NCBI GenBank assembly: GCA_004380135.1
Contig: QXCR01000152.1
Coordinates: 1-64,000 of the forward strand
Source of the DNA: Stemphylium vesicarium
Lineage: Eukaryota; Ascomycota; Dothideomycetes; Pleosporales; Pleosporaceae
Length of the DNA stretch: 64,000 bases
Direction of reading: 5' to 3'
Below the pieces are notes generated by a model. It was given only the letters and a program-made list of their open reading frames with translations. It had not been told where the DNA came from and did no database searches. Numbering within the stretch: position 1 is the first letter of the stretch; the number at the start of each line of letters is the position of its first letter. Shown piece after piece: positions 23,557-35,868 of the stretch. A program made the position numbers and the translations under genes.

Positions 23557-24510
23557 TGTTACGGTTTGGGAGGTAAGGGCATTGCGCGTGTCACGTGCGT
23601 TGTCCTGGCGCTCCTCCCTCACCTCCATGAGCACCTTCTACCCTTACCAGCATCATGAATACGTCATGTAAACAGACCCTGCTGCTGGCCTTTAAAAGCG
23701 CCAGCCCGAGCAGAACAATATGAGACAATACAATGCACTTTGTTTTTACTGCATTCTTCACTTCAATATTGTAGCTCCCACTATCATCATGGACAACATC
23801 GCAGAGCCTATAGAGCGTCAAGGCTCTCAGGCTGACAGTCTTCCCAATCTCATAGAGAGCAGCTTCCCAGGTTGTGCTATTGCTGCCGAGAGAAGTCAGA
23901 CTTATATTCGAGAGCGCAAGGGTGTCGACAGTGTTTTTGTGCGCCCCTAGAAACTTTATTAGCGTGCCTCTATCTATCGCCACTTGATAATAGAGCTCTT
24001 TAATTTATATGGATTCTTTAGCAGGGAAATTAGAAGATTAAATATAGAGCTAGGTAGATCGTAATAAGAGTAAAACTATGCGCACATTCACTTCTAGGAC
24101 TACTTATAATCTAGTTATTATTAAAATGTCTATTTTATATCTTATTATAGGAACTGTTTAGATTGTTATTAAGCTAGGGAAAAGAGCACCTTATCTCTTA
24201 GTATATCTATTTTTAAGTCTATTGCTAATGTCAATCTAAGCGTGCCGAGACGCACGGTGTAACGGGACATATTCTCTTGCGGTGTAGAATGTGGCAAATC
24301 AAAGTGCAGCTGCGCGAAGCGGTCATCAAAGTATGAAGTGTATCTCGTGTTGTTCTGCTCGAGCTGGCTCCTCAAAAGCCAGCAGCAGGGTCTGTTTACA
24401 TGACGTATCTCTGATGCTTGTGATGGGAGAAAGTGCTCATGGAGGTGAGGGAGGAGCGCCAGGACAACGCACGTAGCACGCGCAATGCCCTTACCTTCCA
24501 AACCGTAACA
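23557..24510. repeat. inverted pair of TGTTACGG repeats bounding about 950 bp
   Basis: A segment of about 165-190 bp starting at 23557 (TGTTACGGTTTGG) and reading right is repeated in reverse from 24510 reading left. It includes the shared blocks GCATTGCGCGTG, GTCCTGGCGCTCC and GAGCAGAACAA. Both outer ends abut TA. The middle (about 23990-24240) is AT-rich. It could be a TIR element flanked by TA, or two LTR fragments facing each other, since TGTTA...TAACA ends are LTR-like. No transposase is recognised between them. Confidence 0.6.
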
Positions 24511-24863
24511 TATTCCCTTCCGGGCCTTCGGATTGCTCGCAGCGCACTTGTATGTAAACAAGCGTCATGCGCATCTATTCTGCAGCTCTCGTTCTCCTAA
24601 CACATTAGTCTCCGACGCCGAAAAGCGCGTGGTGAACTGTGCTGTCGCTCGTTCTGTTAATGCTGTCCCCGACTCTCCGCTACTACCCCCTGTTTGTTCG
24701 CGATAGTACACCTCTGTAGAGAGCTCGGTGGGCTAGAAAAGAAGCTGAGATAGTAAAGATTAAGACTGCAGCCTCAAAAGGTCGATTTAAGTTAAACGAA
24801 GGCTAGCTTAGAGCCTCAACAGGCTCTCACGCGCCTTCTAATATTGTACACACAGCATTTACT
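24511..24863. other. unassigned flank left of the hAT element
   Basis: No gene is recognised. A short clean stretch (24590-24720) looks like former coding sequence without identifiable family. It ends with the target duplication CATTTACT (24856-24863). Confidence 0.35.
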
Positions 24864-27152
24864 CAGACTCCGCAACAAACAAACATAAATCAAATACTTA
24901 ATTTGTTTGTTTAGTAACTACTAAATAAATAAATTAAATATAGGTAGCTTTTTTAACTAAATAAATAAGTATAAAGATTATAATATTTATAAATATTTAT
25001 AAGTATTTAGTATTTTATTAGGCTAAGTTTTTATAGTTTATTAGGTTATAAGCGCGTTAATTTTAGTATTTTAGTATTCTAAATTAGCTATTTAAACTCG
25101 CCCCTAATAACGCTAGCGTATATTATTAACTTTAGCTTAGCTAACGCGCGTAATTCTATAATAATTAAAGTATTATAATACTTACTATTATACCCCCTAA
25201 AGCTTCTAAGAAGCGCGCGTATTTATTAAATATTCTTATAACCTTAATAAAGTAATTAAGAATTTTAGTAATCTTACTATTACTTATAATACTCTTATAA
25301 GCTTAGGAGAGATAGTAGCTTAAATTATAATCTTAAGAATTACTATCTACGCCTACTAAGAGTAGCTATAATAGTACTAGCTCTATAGTAATAATAATAG
25401 AGATAGCTAAGAATAGCTATATTAATAATAGTAGTAATAACTTTAATAGACTTAATTAGAAGTAGCTTAGAGGTCGCTATATTAAGCCCTTAAAGTAATC
25501 TAGAAGGATATAAAGCTAGATATATATATATAGATACTATATTATGCGTATAGATTAACCTATACGCCTACTTTAGGTATGTAAATACTACTATATATAT
25601 AAGGCACTATCTATTATTATTAACTACTTAAAAGCTATATCCTCTACTACCGCCTATCTTATCTAGCCTATTAAGGGCTATAGCCTTTACTATATAGGCT
25701 TAATTACTATACTAAAATATCTAATTAGACAGCTCTTACTATATAAGGCGATTAATAGTAGCTTTAAAATATTATAATCTATAGCTAACGCGATAGGCAA
25801 CTTTAATATATAGCGCTTCTACTATATGTTAGTGTTATAGCTCCTTAATAATAACTTACTAATAGAGATTATTAGTAGAGCTTTAACGCGCGAGCTTTTC
25901 AGAGAAGTGAGTATAGAGGTAGAGGGCGCGTTGTGGCGATCCCCGCGCAGTATTGCAACCTACGCGATGCGGCTGTTCCACGCTATACAGCCGCAGATTA
26001 TCGACGCCTTGTCTAGCGCTACTAGCAAAATACATATAAGTTTTAACGGCTGGACGACAAAGGGAGGGGCGCAGGGCTTTTTTGGGATCGTTGCTCACTT
26101 TGCCACAGCGTTAGGTGAGATCCACGACCTGCCTATCGCTCTGCCGCAGCTCAACAGTGCCCACACCGGTGAGGCGATCGCTACAGCTGTTATTGCAACA
26201 CTACGGGCATATAGGATTACGTTAGATACGCTAGGTTACTTCGTACTTAATAATGCTAGCAACAACGACACTACGATCGCGGCTGTAGCGCGCGAGTTTA
26301 GAGACTTCAACCCGACGTAGTGACGCCTCCGCTGCGGCCCTTACACTATCAACCTTATCGGGCAGGCTCTATTGTTTAGCAACAACAAGGACGCGTACGA
26401 CAACGCTGCCGAACATATCGACGACGAGGAGGCGTTCATAGCAGCGTGGCGTAAGCATGGCGCTCTTAGTACGCTCCTCTCTATAATCATATATATTAAA
26501 ATACTATAGTAACATATATTATTTACTAAGTGCCTAGAGGCCTTAAATAATAACCTCCCTACCGCTACGCGCGTTAAAATATTATAACTAATTAAGCTAG
26601 TTATTACGCGCTAGAACTTATACTATAGCGCTCTTAAGTGGGTAATCTATCTTAAGGGCGGCTTCAATCTCTATATTAAGAAACACGTAAGCCGCGTCGC
26701 CTACGAGGAGCGGCGTGGCACCTAGAGCGACGCTCTAGCGTGGATGAGGTTGGGCGGGCTCTAAGTAGTAGATTAGGCGGTTATTACTAAGTACTAATAA
26801 TGCCTTAAACTACTAAAAATTACTATAAAATAGCTAGAGGGGCGTAGTAAATACTATAGTAGTAGCTTTAGAGCTATCTATAAGGTCTTACTTATATTTA
26901 AGTATCTACTTAATTAGCTTAAAAAGCTAGCTAAGCTATATATTAACGTAGTATTTAATATATATAAAAAGGCGCCTAAAGATTACCTTTATATTAACCT
27001 ACGCAACGCTTAAGTAAAGGCTAAGAAGTATTACTATAAGCTTAATAACTTACTAGTATATTACGCTACTACTTATCTCTATCTATACTATAAATACTAC
27101 TATAAGAACTTATAAGAGTATAAAGATAGATAGTTATATACTATAAACGCTA

Positions 27153-27614
27153 TGTTATACGGGGTTCGGCGACACTTCTCTGTTCCTGGTCCGTACTAAG
27201 GCAGGCGAGGTATTGTATAGCGGTAGGCCCGTAGAGTTGTCTAGCGACTAAGTAGGATAGTAGGTATTTAGGTAAAGATAATTTAATTCTATATAATAGA
27301 ATAACTAGTTAGTAATCTAAGTAAGAGATATAACTATAAGAGTTAACTATAATAAGAGAAATAATAAAACCTTTCTATTCTTATATCCTTATTACTAATT
27401 CCTATATTCTTCTATATCTCTCTACTAAGTAGGAGGTTTAGGAGGGCGCTAGCCTCCCTTTATATAGTAGCCTCCTAAAGGTTCTATCTTAGTAGGATAC
27501 TAGTTACGTAATCTACGCGCCCTACGCTAATTATTATCTAATAGTTTATATAACTATTAGCTACTAATATTGTATCCTTTATCTAAGAGAGGCTATTACT
27601 TATTATTTATAATA
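27153..27614 (-). repeat. 3' LTR of the Gypsy element, 462 bp
   Basis: It aligns throughout with the right LTR once the MITE at 33792-34168 is removed. The final TAACA has become TAATA, which is a CA-to-TA change. Confidence 0.88.
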
Positions 27615-27770
27615 CTACCTCCCCTCTTAGAGTTATTATCTTAATACTCTAGGTTATTATTTTCCTATACTACGTAGTTAAGTGCGGGCTATATATAAGG
27701 CTTTAGTAAGCCTATTACGGTGCGTTTTCCTTATTCTCTATGCCTTCCTAACCATACCCAAAGCCGCCCC

Positions 27771-28265
27771 ATCTCGTCGCGTTCGTCCCTAGAATTTGAC
27801 TTCTTAGCGCCGGATTCGCGCTAACTATATAAGGGAAAAAGGTCTAGAAATAACGTTCTATTATAAGTGGTGCGAAGAGAAGAATCTTCGCTATTTTGTA
27901 GATACTACGACTAGTCGTTGCGCTGGTTGTATTTCTATAAAGGCGGAGTGTAGTCTCTTCGTTTCCAAGGAAGAGTGGGAGAAGGTGGAAGCAGATAAGC
28001 GTTAGAAGCGCTTAGCCCTTCTTTAGGCTAAGGCCGAGGTTGCTCGCCTTTATTTAGAGGTCGCGGAGATGGAGGCTTTAGAGCGGTCATACGCCGACCG
28101 TGATTATACTATCCTGAACCTCTAGGATCGTGCGCAAGAGGAGGCCGAGGGGAGCTCTGCCCCTAGTACAGACCTTCTAGCTATCGAACCGCTGCTACTC
28201 AAACTATCGGCTAATCTAGGCTAGTTATAGGCTAACGTCTTTAATTCTTCTTATAATTACTCTTT
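27771..28265 (+). pseudogene. antisense ORF between pol and the 3' LTR of the Gypsy element
   Basis: This lies on the strand opposite to pol. A frame with few stops reads RRIRANYIREKGLEITFYY, KWCEEKNLRYFVDTTTSRC, AGCISIKAECSLFVSKEEW and EKVEADKR. It then becomes a long acidic, helical stretch (AKAEVARLYLEVAEMEALE, then DRAQEEAEG). The Cys spacing (C...C-x2-C...C) followed by a coiled-coil-like segment resembles small zinc-knuckle-like proteins found in fungal Gypsy elements. The region keeps more CA/TG than the rest of the element. Stops are TAG/TAA compatible with RIP. Its function is unknown; it could be a regulator carried by the element. Confidence 0.55.
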
Positions 28266-28799
28266 CCTTTTTATAGATATAGTTCTAATTCCTTTAGAAA
28301 CTTCTAGTAGTACTTCTATATTAGTAACTTATAATTTATTAGGTTTCTTTTAAGTTTCTAAATATTATAGCTCTTAAGCTATCTTTTCTACTTAATTAAG
28401 TACTTCTATTAACCTCTAAACTTCTATAGGTTCTTAATTTCTTTAACTTTATATTTATTATCTTTAAGCTCTATATCTATTACTAGTTTAGTATTTAAAG
28501 ATACTAATTCTAGTAGTTTCTTATAAAAGATAGAGTAGATATATATACTTAGTAGTAACTAAAGTTTATAGTTTATTAGGCCTATTATCTCTAGAACTTA
28601 AAAAGTTCTATTTAAAAGTTATTTAATTTTTTATATAGCCTCTTAACTTTTAAATTTTATCTTAATAAGAGAACTTTATTCCTCTTTTTAAAGATTAGTC
28701 CTTTAATTCTTTATTTATTTGCGCTCTTAGATATTGCGAGATTTCTTTAAGCTATATTTTTACTTAGTTCTTTATAGAGTTCTCGCATAAGGTAGGCTT

Positions 28800-31700
28800 T
28801 ATTATCTACGCCTATTATAATACTTTCTATATTCTTTAGATCTTAATAAGTAACTAGCTTATATCTATAATTTACGTAGTGCGGTAAGTACTTTATAGTT
28901 ACTAATTTCGTGCTATTATAGGCTAATTATATTATTAGTAGGAGTTTAACCTAATTATTCTATAGTTTATTAGCGTATATCCTTAGATACTATTCTAGTA
29001 TCTAGTTTATTTATTCTATCTAGCCGTCTATTTTAGAGTAGAAGCTAGTTAATAGCTTTTTTTTTATATCTAACCTTGCTAGGAATATATCTTAATACTT
29101 AAACGTAAATAGTTTGTTACGATTAGTAATAAACTCTTTAGGTATCCTATACTCTAATACTAGTGCCTTAGTAACTTCGTACGCGTATTCCTCTACTATA
29201 ATAGTCTCTTCTATAGGCACAAACTTTATTACTTTAGTTAATTAATTAATAATAACTAGTACTATATTATAGAGTCTTACTAATTCTAGTTCTAATAATT
29301 TTAGAAGCTTTATAATAAAGTCTATTATTATACTAGTCTATAGTCGTTCTAGCGGCTATAAGGGTTATAGTAGGCTATAGAGCTTATATCTCTTAGGCTT
29401 ATTCTAGTAATATACTAAATAGTTACTTAGGATATCCTATACCTACGCTTATAAGCATAATATAGCGAATATTCTTATTAGTCGTCTAACTATTTCCTCT
29501 AGTCCTGCGTATCTATATTCTAGGGACTCGTGTAATTCTATAATAAGGTCTCTCCTTATGTATAGAGGTATATAGGTTCATTCTTTTAAAACTATATCTT
29601 AGTACTCCTTTTTATCTTGCAATAGTTCGTCGGAGCCGTTTGCCTCGGGCTCGAACTGCTAGTTGGCTGCTTTCTGCTGCCAATGTCGTTGTAGTGTCTC
29701 TACTTGCGCGGTTACCTTGGCTATTCTAGCCAGTTCCGGCTAGTTGTACTTAAGACTGCCGTCGGGCATCTTCTTAAGTACTATATTATGTGGTTCCTTA
29801 TAACCTTCTTCTCGTAGATTAGATCTTTAGCTTAAAGCGTCTACTACTCTATTAAGTATTCTAGCTTAGTAAGTAATCTTAAAGTTAAACTAAGAGAGTA
29901 TCTTAGCTTATTAGACTTATCTTCTATTAAGCTTCTTAGTTATTATAAAGCTTATTAAGTTCTAGTAATTAGAAAATACTTTAATTTAGTCTAAAAGTCC
30001 TAATAGATACACTTTCTATTATTTAAAGGCGTCGACTACTTTAAGTAGTTCCTTATTATAAATATTATAGTTAAGTTTTACTTTAGAGAACTTTCTAGAA
30101 TAGTAGAATACTAGTCTCTATTTTCTATTATTATATAGCTATAATAATATAGCGCTAAGTATATAATCTAACGCGTTAGTCTTAACTCGCGTCTTACGTC
30201 TAGAGTCGTATATCTTAAGTATAGAGGCTTTAAGGAATACCTACTTTAATTAGTTAAAAGCCTTTTAGTATTTCTTTTCTTATTTAAATTCTACTTCTTT
30301 CTTTATAATCTCTATAAGTAGTATTATAATCTAGAAGTAGTTTCTAATAAACTTTCTATAAAAGTTTATAAATTCTAAAAAGAATTATATATTTTTAATT
30401 ATTTTAGAAGTTAGCTACTTCTATATAGTCTAGATCTTCTTTAAATTTATTTTTATACCTTCTATTAAGATAATAAACTCTAAGAATTCTATTTCCTTTA
30501 TATAAAATTTATACTTTATAGATTATAGGTATAGCTTATATTACTTAAGCTTCTATAGTACCTTCTTTATATATTCTATATATTCTTCTAGCGTGCCTTT
30601 AGAATATACTAGTATATCGTCTAAGTAGGTAGCTATAAAGATTCCTAGATACTCGTAGAGTGCCTTATTAATAACTACCTAAAAGGTTGCTAGCGCGTTT
30701 ATTAAACTAAATAATATAACTATATACTCGTATAGTCTATACTTTATCTTAAAGGCGGTCTTCTACTTATATCTTTTAGTAATTTAAATATAGTAAAATC
30801 CTTTCTAAATATTAAATTTAGTAAACTACTTCGCTCCTTAGAGTTAATCTATAAGCTCTATTATTAGTAGTAGTAGATATTAATTCTTTATTATGCTACT
30901 ATTTACCCTTTAGTAGTTAATATATAGTTACTACTTTTTATTAGCTTTCTTAATAAATAGTATAGGCGAAGCTATTAGGCTTTTACTTTTATAGATAAAT
31001 CGTTTACTTAGGTTCTTTCTAAGGTATTTACGTAACTCTAGCTTGTGCTTAGGCGCGATTAGGTATATTAGTCCTAGGACGAGCTTGGCTCCTTCTTAGA
31101 TATAGATCTCGTAATCTCACTCTTAGTAATCTACTAACTTAGTTACTTCTATTTTCTTAAATAGTTCTCTAAACTCGCTTATATTATATTCTTTTAGAAT
31201 ATCTAGTAGTATAGGCCCTTTCTTTATAGTTATAGCGCGTTTTAACTATATAACTCTTATTCTCTTAGGGTCCTTCTTATAGATTCTTGCAATCTTATAA
31301 GATAAGATCTTACTAATTCTTCTATTCTTAGGTAAGCTCTAGACTATTAGGCGTTTCTCTTTCTATACTCTAGTAACCTTATACGTAGGTTCTTAGCTAA
31401 GTATCGTCTTCTTTAGCTAATTAATAGCTAAGTTATACTTAATTAACTAATTATAGCTAATTAATATGTCTTCTTCTCTAAAATTTATAATATTAATATT
31501 TATTTAGTTCCTTATCTCTACTACGTCTAGTAATACTAATTAGGTCTCTAGTCTTATTATACTACCCCTATATCCTATAGGGTTATTATTAGCTAATACT
31601 ACTTATACTAGCTATTTCTTAGCTTAGTAGAGTATATTATATCTTTCTACTACTTATAATAAGATAATTATCTAGATAGTACTACTATTAATAGTCGCTA

Positions 31701-33560
31701 TTATCTTATATCTATATACTAAGACTTCTATCCTTAACCTAAGGTTCTATAGATTTATATCTTATACGTTATAGAGAGTTATTTTAGGACTACCTACACT
31801 AGCGTAACTCTATCCCTAGTAGTATCCTAGTTTTTTAACTACCTACCTTTCCTCTTTCTAGGAAAGTAGCCTACGCTATACTTAGCGTCGTAGTAGGTTC
31901 TATAGTTATCCTTATAGTAGAATATCTAATATAAGTAGTTATAAGGTATAGGTCTCTAGCCTATTAGTATATTCTTTATATACTATTTATTCTTAATTAG
32001 TCTATTTTTACTTATATTTTTCTAAGCTTAGTTCTTTCTATAAGTCTACTAAGATTCTTTCTTTAATTTAGAGAGTTCTTTATCTTCTTCTATAATAACT
32101 TCTTTAAAGTATAGTTATTTATTAAAGGCTTCTTTTATTACTTTCTTAGCTCTTAGACTAGTAATAGCGATTTATTCTCTATAGCTATATTTATTTACTA
32201 GGTGCGAGTCTTAGCTGCATTTCTAGTATTATTAGTCTTATAGGCGCTATTATAACGTAACTATATAGACTTTTAAGTTAGTAGGCTAGACTTTATTCTA
32301 ACTTATTACGTCTTTAGTCTTAACTACTTAGAGGAGGAGCTTATACGTAGCGTTATCTAATAGCTAAGCTTTCTTATATAGTTCTATATTACTAATATTA
32401 CTATTAGTAGACTATTCTCTAGAGTAGGGCATATCTTATCTAATTATTCTAATCTTAATAGCTTCTTATTACCTCTTATTATTCTTTAGATAGTCTCTAT
32501 AAAAGTGTCCTTTCTTTCTATATTAGAGATATACTTTATTATTATAGCGTTTCTAATGCTCTTTCTTAGAAAGTCTATTATAGTATCTTCTTTTAGGCTT
32601 TTAATTCTTAATTTATACTTAGTCTATTATAATAATATTCTCTTCTTTATTAATTTAAATATTCTAGTAGAACTTCTTTATATTAGCTAAAATAAAGGTA
32701 TTTCGTGCCTTCTATTAGTTACGTTCTTATAGCCTATTATTAATATAGGTAGCTAGTTCTACTAACGCGTGTAGATCCGCTAGCTTATTATAGTATACTA
32801 AGCTATCCTTAATTAAGTTCTTTAGACTATTCTCGTATACCATTTAATATACTACGTTATTCTAGTTAATACGTGACTATAGCTACTTAAACTTAGCAGT
32901 ATACGAGGATACTAACTTAGTCTGCTTTAGGCGAGTAATTACTTTCTCTATCTAGTTCTAGTTATCTACTTTCCTAAAGATGCGTCCTATTTCCTCTTTA
33001 AAGTTAGTCTAGCTAGCGAATAGTTATTATATTTCCTTCTTCTCGCCTTCTAGGCGGGGGTTTTTAAGATAGTTATCTATAAAGGGCTATATCTAGCTAG
33101 CTACTTTTTCTTTTATATATATACTAGCTATAAAGATCTTTTCTTAATTATCTAGTGCGCTATTAAACTTATAGTATAGTTTAATATTTATAAGAAATAT
33201 ATAAAGTTTAGCTTATCTACTATTATACTTCTTAGGTGTCGCTATCTTAGGTTTTAAGTATAGGCGTTTATTTAGCGTAGCTATAACTTATACTATAAGC
33301 TAGTTTACTAACTTTATTAGAGTAATAGTCTATCTTACTTAAGCTCTAAGCTAATGCTTAAGATCTCTAACTAACTCTATCTAGATATTATTATTATTCT
33401 TAGACTTAGAGTTCTCGAGCATTTCGTTATTAATAGGTAGGTAGGTCTTACTAGGACCAGGCACCGCGGCTAGCGTGGCTAGTGCGTATCTTCTATTAGC
33501 TACTAATATAATAGCTCTTCTTAATCTTCTTAAAGCGTTCTAGTTAGTAAATACCTTCTA
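28800..33560 (-). pseudogene. Gypsy Gag-Pol, RIP-destroyed
   Basis: Reading the minus strand through many stops shows an RT block near 30880-31050 (ELRKYLRKNLSKRFI, then KSLIASPILFIKKANKK), where living Gypsy elements have a SPILFVKK motif. The integrase block lies near 28950-29290 (LTKVIKFVPIEETIIVEEYA, PKEFITNRNKLFT). Gag would occupy about 32300-33550. Protease and RNase H should lie between but are too damaged to place. The protein cannot be made. Confidence 0.75.
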
Positions 33561-33582
33561 TAGAGTCCGTAGGTGGTTAAAG

Positions 33583-34429
33583 TGTTATATAGGGTTTAGC
33601 GACACTTCTCTATTCCTAGTCTATACTAAGGCAGGCGAGGTATTATATAGCGGTAGGCCCGTAGAGTTGTCTAGCGACTAAGTAGGATAGTAGGTATTTA
33701 GGTAAAGACAATTTAATTCTATATAATAGAATAACTAGTTAGTAATCTAGGTAAGAGATATAACTATAAGAGTTGACCACAATGAGAGAAATAGGCTGGT
33801 AAATGGGTCTCCACATCGGGAACTCATTTTCCGTGATATCTCCACCACTTCTTATGCAATCTGGACAATGAATAGCTTATATTATAGCTAAAATCTAGAT
33901 CTATATCTTATAAATAAGAAGTCTTTCTCTAAATCTAATAGGTAGAAAGTTATTAGCTAACCCACGTTGCCAAGAGTTGGGTCTCCTTATTTTGCTCCGA
34001 TCTAAGATATCTAGCTAGCTATCCTAGCTAGGTAAAAATATTCTATGTATAAGATATAGATCTAGATTCTAGCTATAATATAAGCTATTCATTTTCCAGA
34101 TTGCACAAGAAGTGGTGGAGATATCACGGAAAATGAGTTCCCGATGTGGAGACCCATTTACCAGCCTAGAGAGAAACAATGAAACCTTTCCATCCTTATA
34201 TCCTTATCGCTAATTCCTATATCCTCCCGTACCTCCCTACTAAGCGGGAGGTTTAAGAGGGCGCTAGCCTCCCTTTATATAGTAGCCTCCCAGAGGTCCT
34301 ATCTTAGCGGGATGCTAGTTACGTAATCCGCGCGCCCCGCGCTAATTATTACCTAACGGTTTGTGCGACTGTTGGCTGCCAACATCGCATCCTTCGTCCA
34401 GGAGAGGCCGTTGCTTGTTATCTGTAACA
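33583..34429 (-). repeat. 5' LTR of the Gypsy element, interrupted by a MITE
   Basis: It is 847 bp including the 377-bp MITE at 33792-34168 and its extra 8-bp duplication, leaving about 462 bp, the same as the left LTR. The left part is RIP-mutated but the part right of the MITE is cleaner, with CA and TG retained near its end. Confidence 0.88.
33792..34168. mobile_element. 377-bp MITE with inverted repeats of over 100 bp in the Gypsy LTR
   Basis: It starts TAGGCTGGTAAATGGG and ends with the reverse complement, CCCATTTACCAGCCTA. The pairing continues for roughly 115 bp on each side. The 8-bp duplication GAGAGAAA lies at 33784-33791 and 34169-34176, and the uninterrupted LTR at 56947 has a single GAGAGAAA there. 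An 8-bp duplication and TAG termini suggest a hAT-type parent different from the CAGACT families. Its outer ends keep CA/TG while the middle is AT-rich. Confidence 0.88.
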
Positions 34430-35167
34430 CGCTAGATTTTAAGAGTTATAGTAATTATATAAGAAAGCACTACTAAGTTCTCTACTATAACTAGCTTATA
34501 TAGGCGCAATTAATAATATAATTAAAGCCCTTATCGCGCGTTATAACTATGCGAGAAGAGATAGTAGTAATAAGTATAATTACTAGCTAGAGAAGGAGCT
34601 AAGTTAGAGTACTATAACGTATTATAATAATAGTAATATAGTCTAATATTAGATAATAATAGCGCTAAAATACCCCTAATTAAGCCGTTTTGCTATTAAT
34701 ATACTAACTATCCCAGCATTAAGCTGCGAGTGTGAGCGACTATTCAGCGAGCTCGGCGATCTACTAGAGCCAAAACGTCGCGCTATCAGCAGTGAGCTGC
34801 TCGCCGCCTTGCAGCTTATACGCTCTTGGACCCGGGCTGGATACACCTACAACGCCAAGCGTGGCGACGACAATAGCGGCGACGGCGCTATCAGCGACGA
34901 CGAGCTCGCCCGCGAATATAGTATACAAAACTAGGTAGAGGACAATTAGAGCGACGCATAAGGCGTCTAGGAGCCGCCTATAACACTAAAAATAAACGCT
35001 AAGACTTTTATATAATACTAAATATTTATAAATTAATTAAATATACAGCTTTAAAACACTAATTAAACAATTAAATATAGCGCAGTTGCCAAGCCTTCAC
35101 CAAACAATCAAATACAGCAGGCGATATTTGATTGATTTGTTTGTTGCGGAGTCTGCATTTACTCATA

Positions 35168-35240
35168 TCAAACTAAGATTGGGCATACAAAGCCTGCGGC
35201 CAAGCACGGAACCTCGCTGCATGGGATAGGCCCGACAATG
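35168..35240. repeat. dispersed repeat, first copy
   Basis: About 70 bp containing CCTGCGGCCAAGCACGG and GATAGGCCCGAC recur at 52619-52692 with point differences. The nature is unknown. The hAT element at 24864 inserted just left of it. Confidence 0.55.
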
Positions 35241-35297
35241 TGATTTGAGGCGGTGTGCACTATCCTTCTCATCACACGCCGCCGCTGATGCGAATAA

Positions 35298-35425
35298 CAG
35301 ACTTGCCAACAAGCAAGCCAATCAAGCCAATCTAACTACATTTAGTAACATCTTAACCTATGCAAGTTAGTTAATTACTATATTAGGTTAAACTAGCTTA
35401 ATTGGCTTGCTTATTAGCAAGTCTG
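35298..35425. mobile_element. hAT-type MITE, 128 bp
   Basis: Ends are CAGACTTGCCAACAAGCAAG and the reverse complement form TTGCTTATTAGCAAGTCTG. The exact 8-bp duplication GCGAATAA flanks it (35290-35297, 35426-35433). It shares termini with the 872-bp element at 36548-37419. Confidence 0.9.
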
Positions 35426-35868
35426 GCGAATAAGTACTAAACTTGTAACTGCATGAGCAGTGTCGGTCGGAGGCTGCGGATTAACAATTGCATCACTATC
35501 TGTTATCGTGTTGTGATATTTGTGTACAGGAGCTCTTAGCTCAGAGGTAAGTGCACTTGCCCACCGGGCAGTGCCTGCTCCAATAGAACATCATGTGACT
35601 CTAGTCACGTGGTTAAAGAACTACAATCGCCGCTCCCAACAGCCTTGCCACTATGCACGGCGCAGTCCTTGAGCGTCGTATGACGAGAGCCCGGAAGCTC
35701 TTCGTCGTACCACATACCGCTCTTTTGACCCCCAACGGTCTCAGAGTCACTCGAATCTCGTGGGGTAGGCTAAAGGGGCACAGCCAGATTAGTGCTCATG
35801 CGCATGTTTGCAACGCGCAATCTGGAGTTGGTCGGCGCGAAAGCACAATAGGAATGGCGTTTGGGGAT
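35426..35868. other. spacer between MITEs with a tRNA-like A-box
   Basis: No protein family is recognised. At about 35530-35565 the sequence TTAGCTCAGAGGTAAGTGC resembles a tRNA D-arm/A-box, but no matching T-arm or acceptor stem follows. Confidence 0.3.

Larger units (their letters stand above)
27153..34429 (-). mobile_element. Gypsy LTR retrotransposon, minus orientation, inside the hAT element
   Basis: Both ends are LTRs (TGTTATA...; TAACA/TAATA) with the 5-bp duplication CGCTA at 27148-27152 and 34430-34434. Pol reads on the minus strand, so the right LTR (33583-34429) is the 5' LTR. The element is almost entirely RIP-saturated except for parts of both LTRs and about 27720-28210. The same LTR family is present unmutated as a solo LTR at 56947-57577. 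Confidence 0.92.
25300..34945 (+). pseudogene. hAT transposase, RIP-damaged and split by the Gypsy insertion
   Basis: The clean island 25895-26470 encodes the catalytic region: ATSKIHISFNGWTTKGG, FFGIVAHFATALGEIHDLPI and LGYFVLNNASNNDTTIAAVA. It continues in the same frame past two adjacent stops at about 26318 into RLRCGPYTINLIGQ and NNKDAYDNAAEHIDDEE. The clean island from about 34690 to 34935 encodes the C-terminal dimerisation region (CECERLFSELGDLLEPKRR, then ELLAALQLIRSWTRAGY). Between and before these the frame is destroyed by RIP and by the 7.3-kb Gypsy insertion at 27153. The start lies in the damaged region and is only approximate. Confidence 0.8.
24864..35155 (+). mobile_element. 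hAT DNA transposon, 10.3 kb, with nested Gypsy element
   Basis: Terminal repeats start CAGACTCCGCAACAAACAAA on the left and end TTTGTTTGTTGCGGAGTCTG on the right. The exact 8-bp duplication CATTTACT lies at 24856-24863 and 35156-35163, as expected for hAT insertion. Removing the Gypsy insertion (27153-34429 plus one copy of its 5-bp duplication) leaves a hAT element of about 3.0 kb. Most of the interior has no CA or TG, except for clean islands over conserved transposase domains. Confidence 0.92.

Noticed and set aside
32505..32690. 61-codon ORF in the Gypsy element
   Set aside because: It lies in RIP-saturated DNA on the strand opposite Gag; the hydrophobic translation results from A/T-rich composition.
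35528..35600. tRNA or tRNA-derived SINE head
   Set aside because: An A-box-like TTAGCTCAGAGGTAAGTGC is present, but no pairing acceptor stem, T-arm with TTCGA or poly(A) tail follows.
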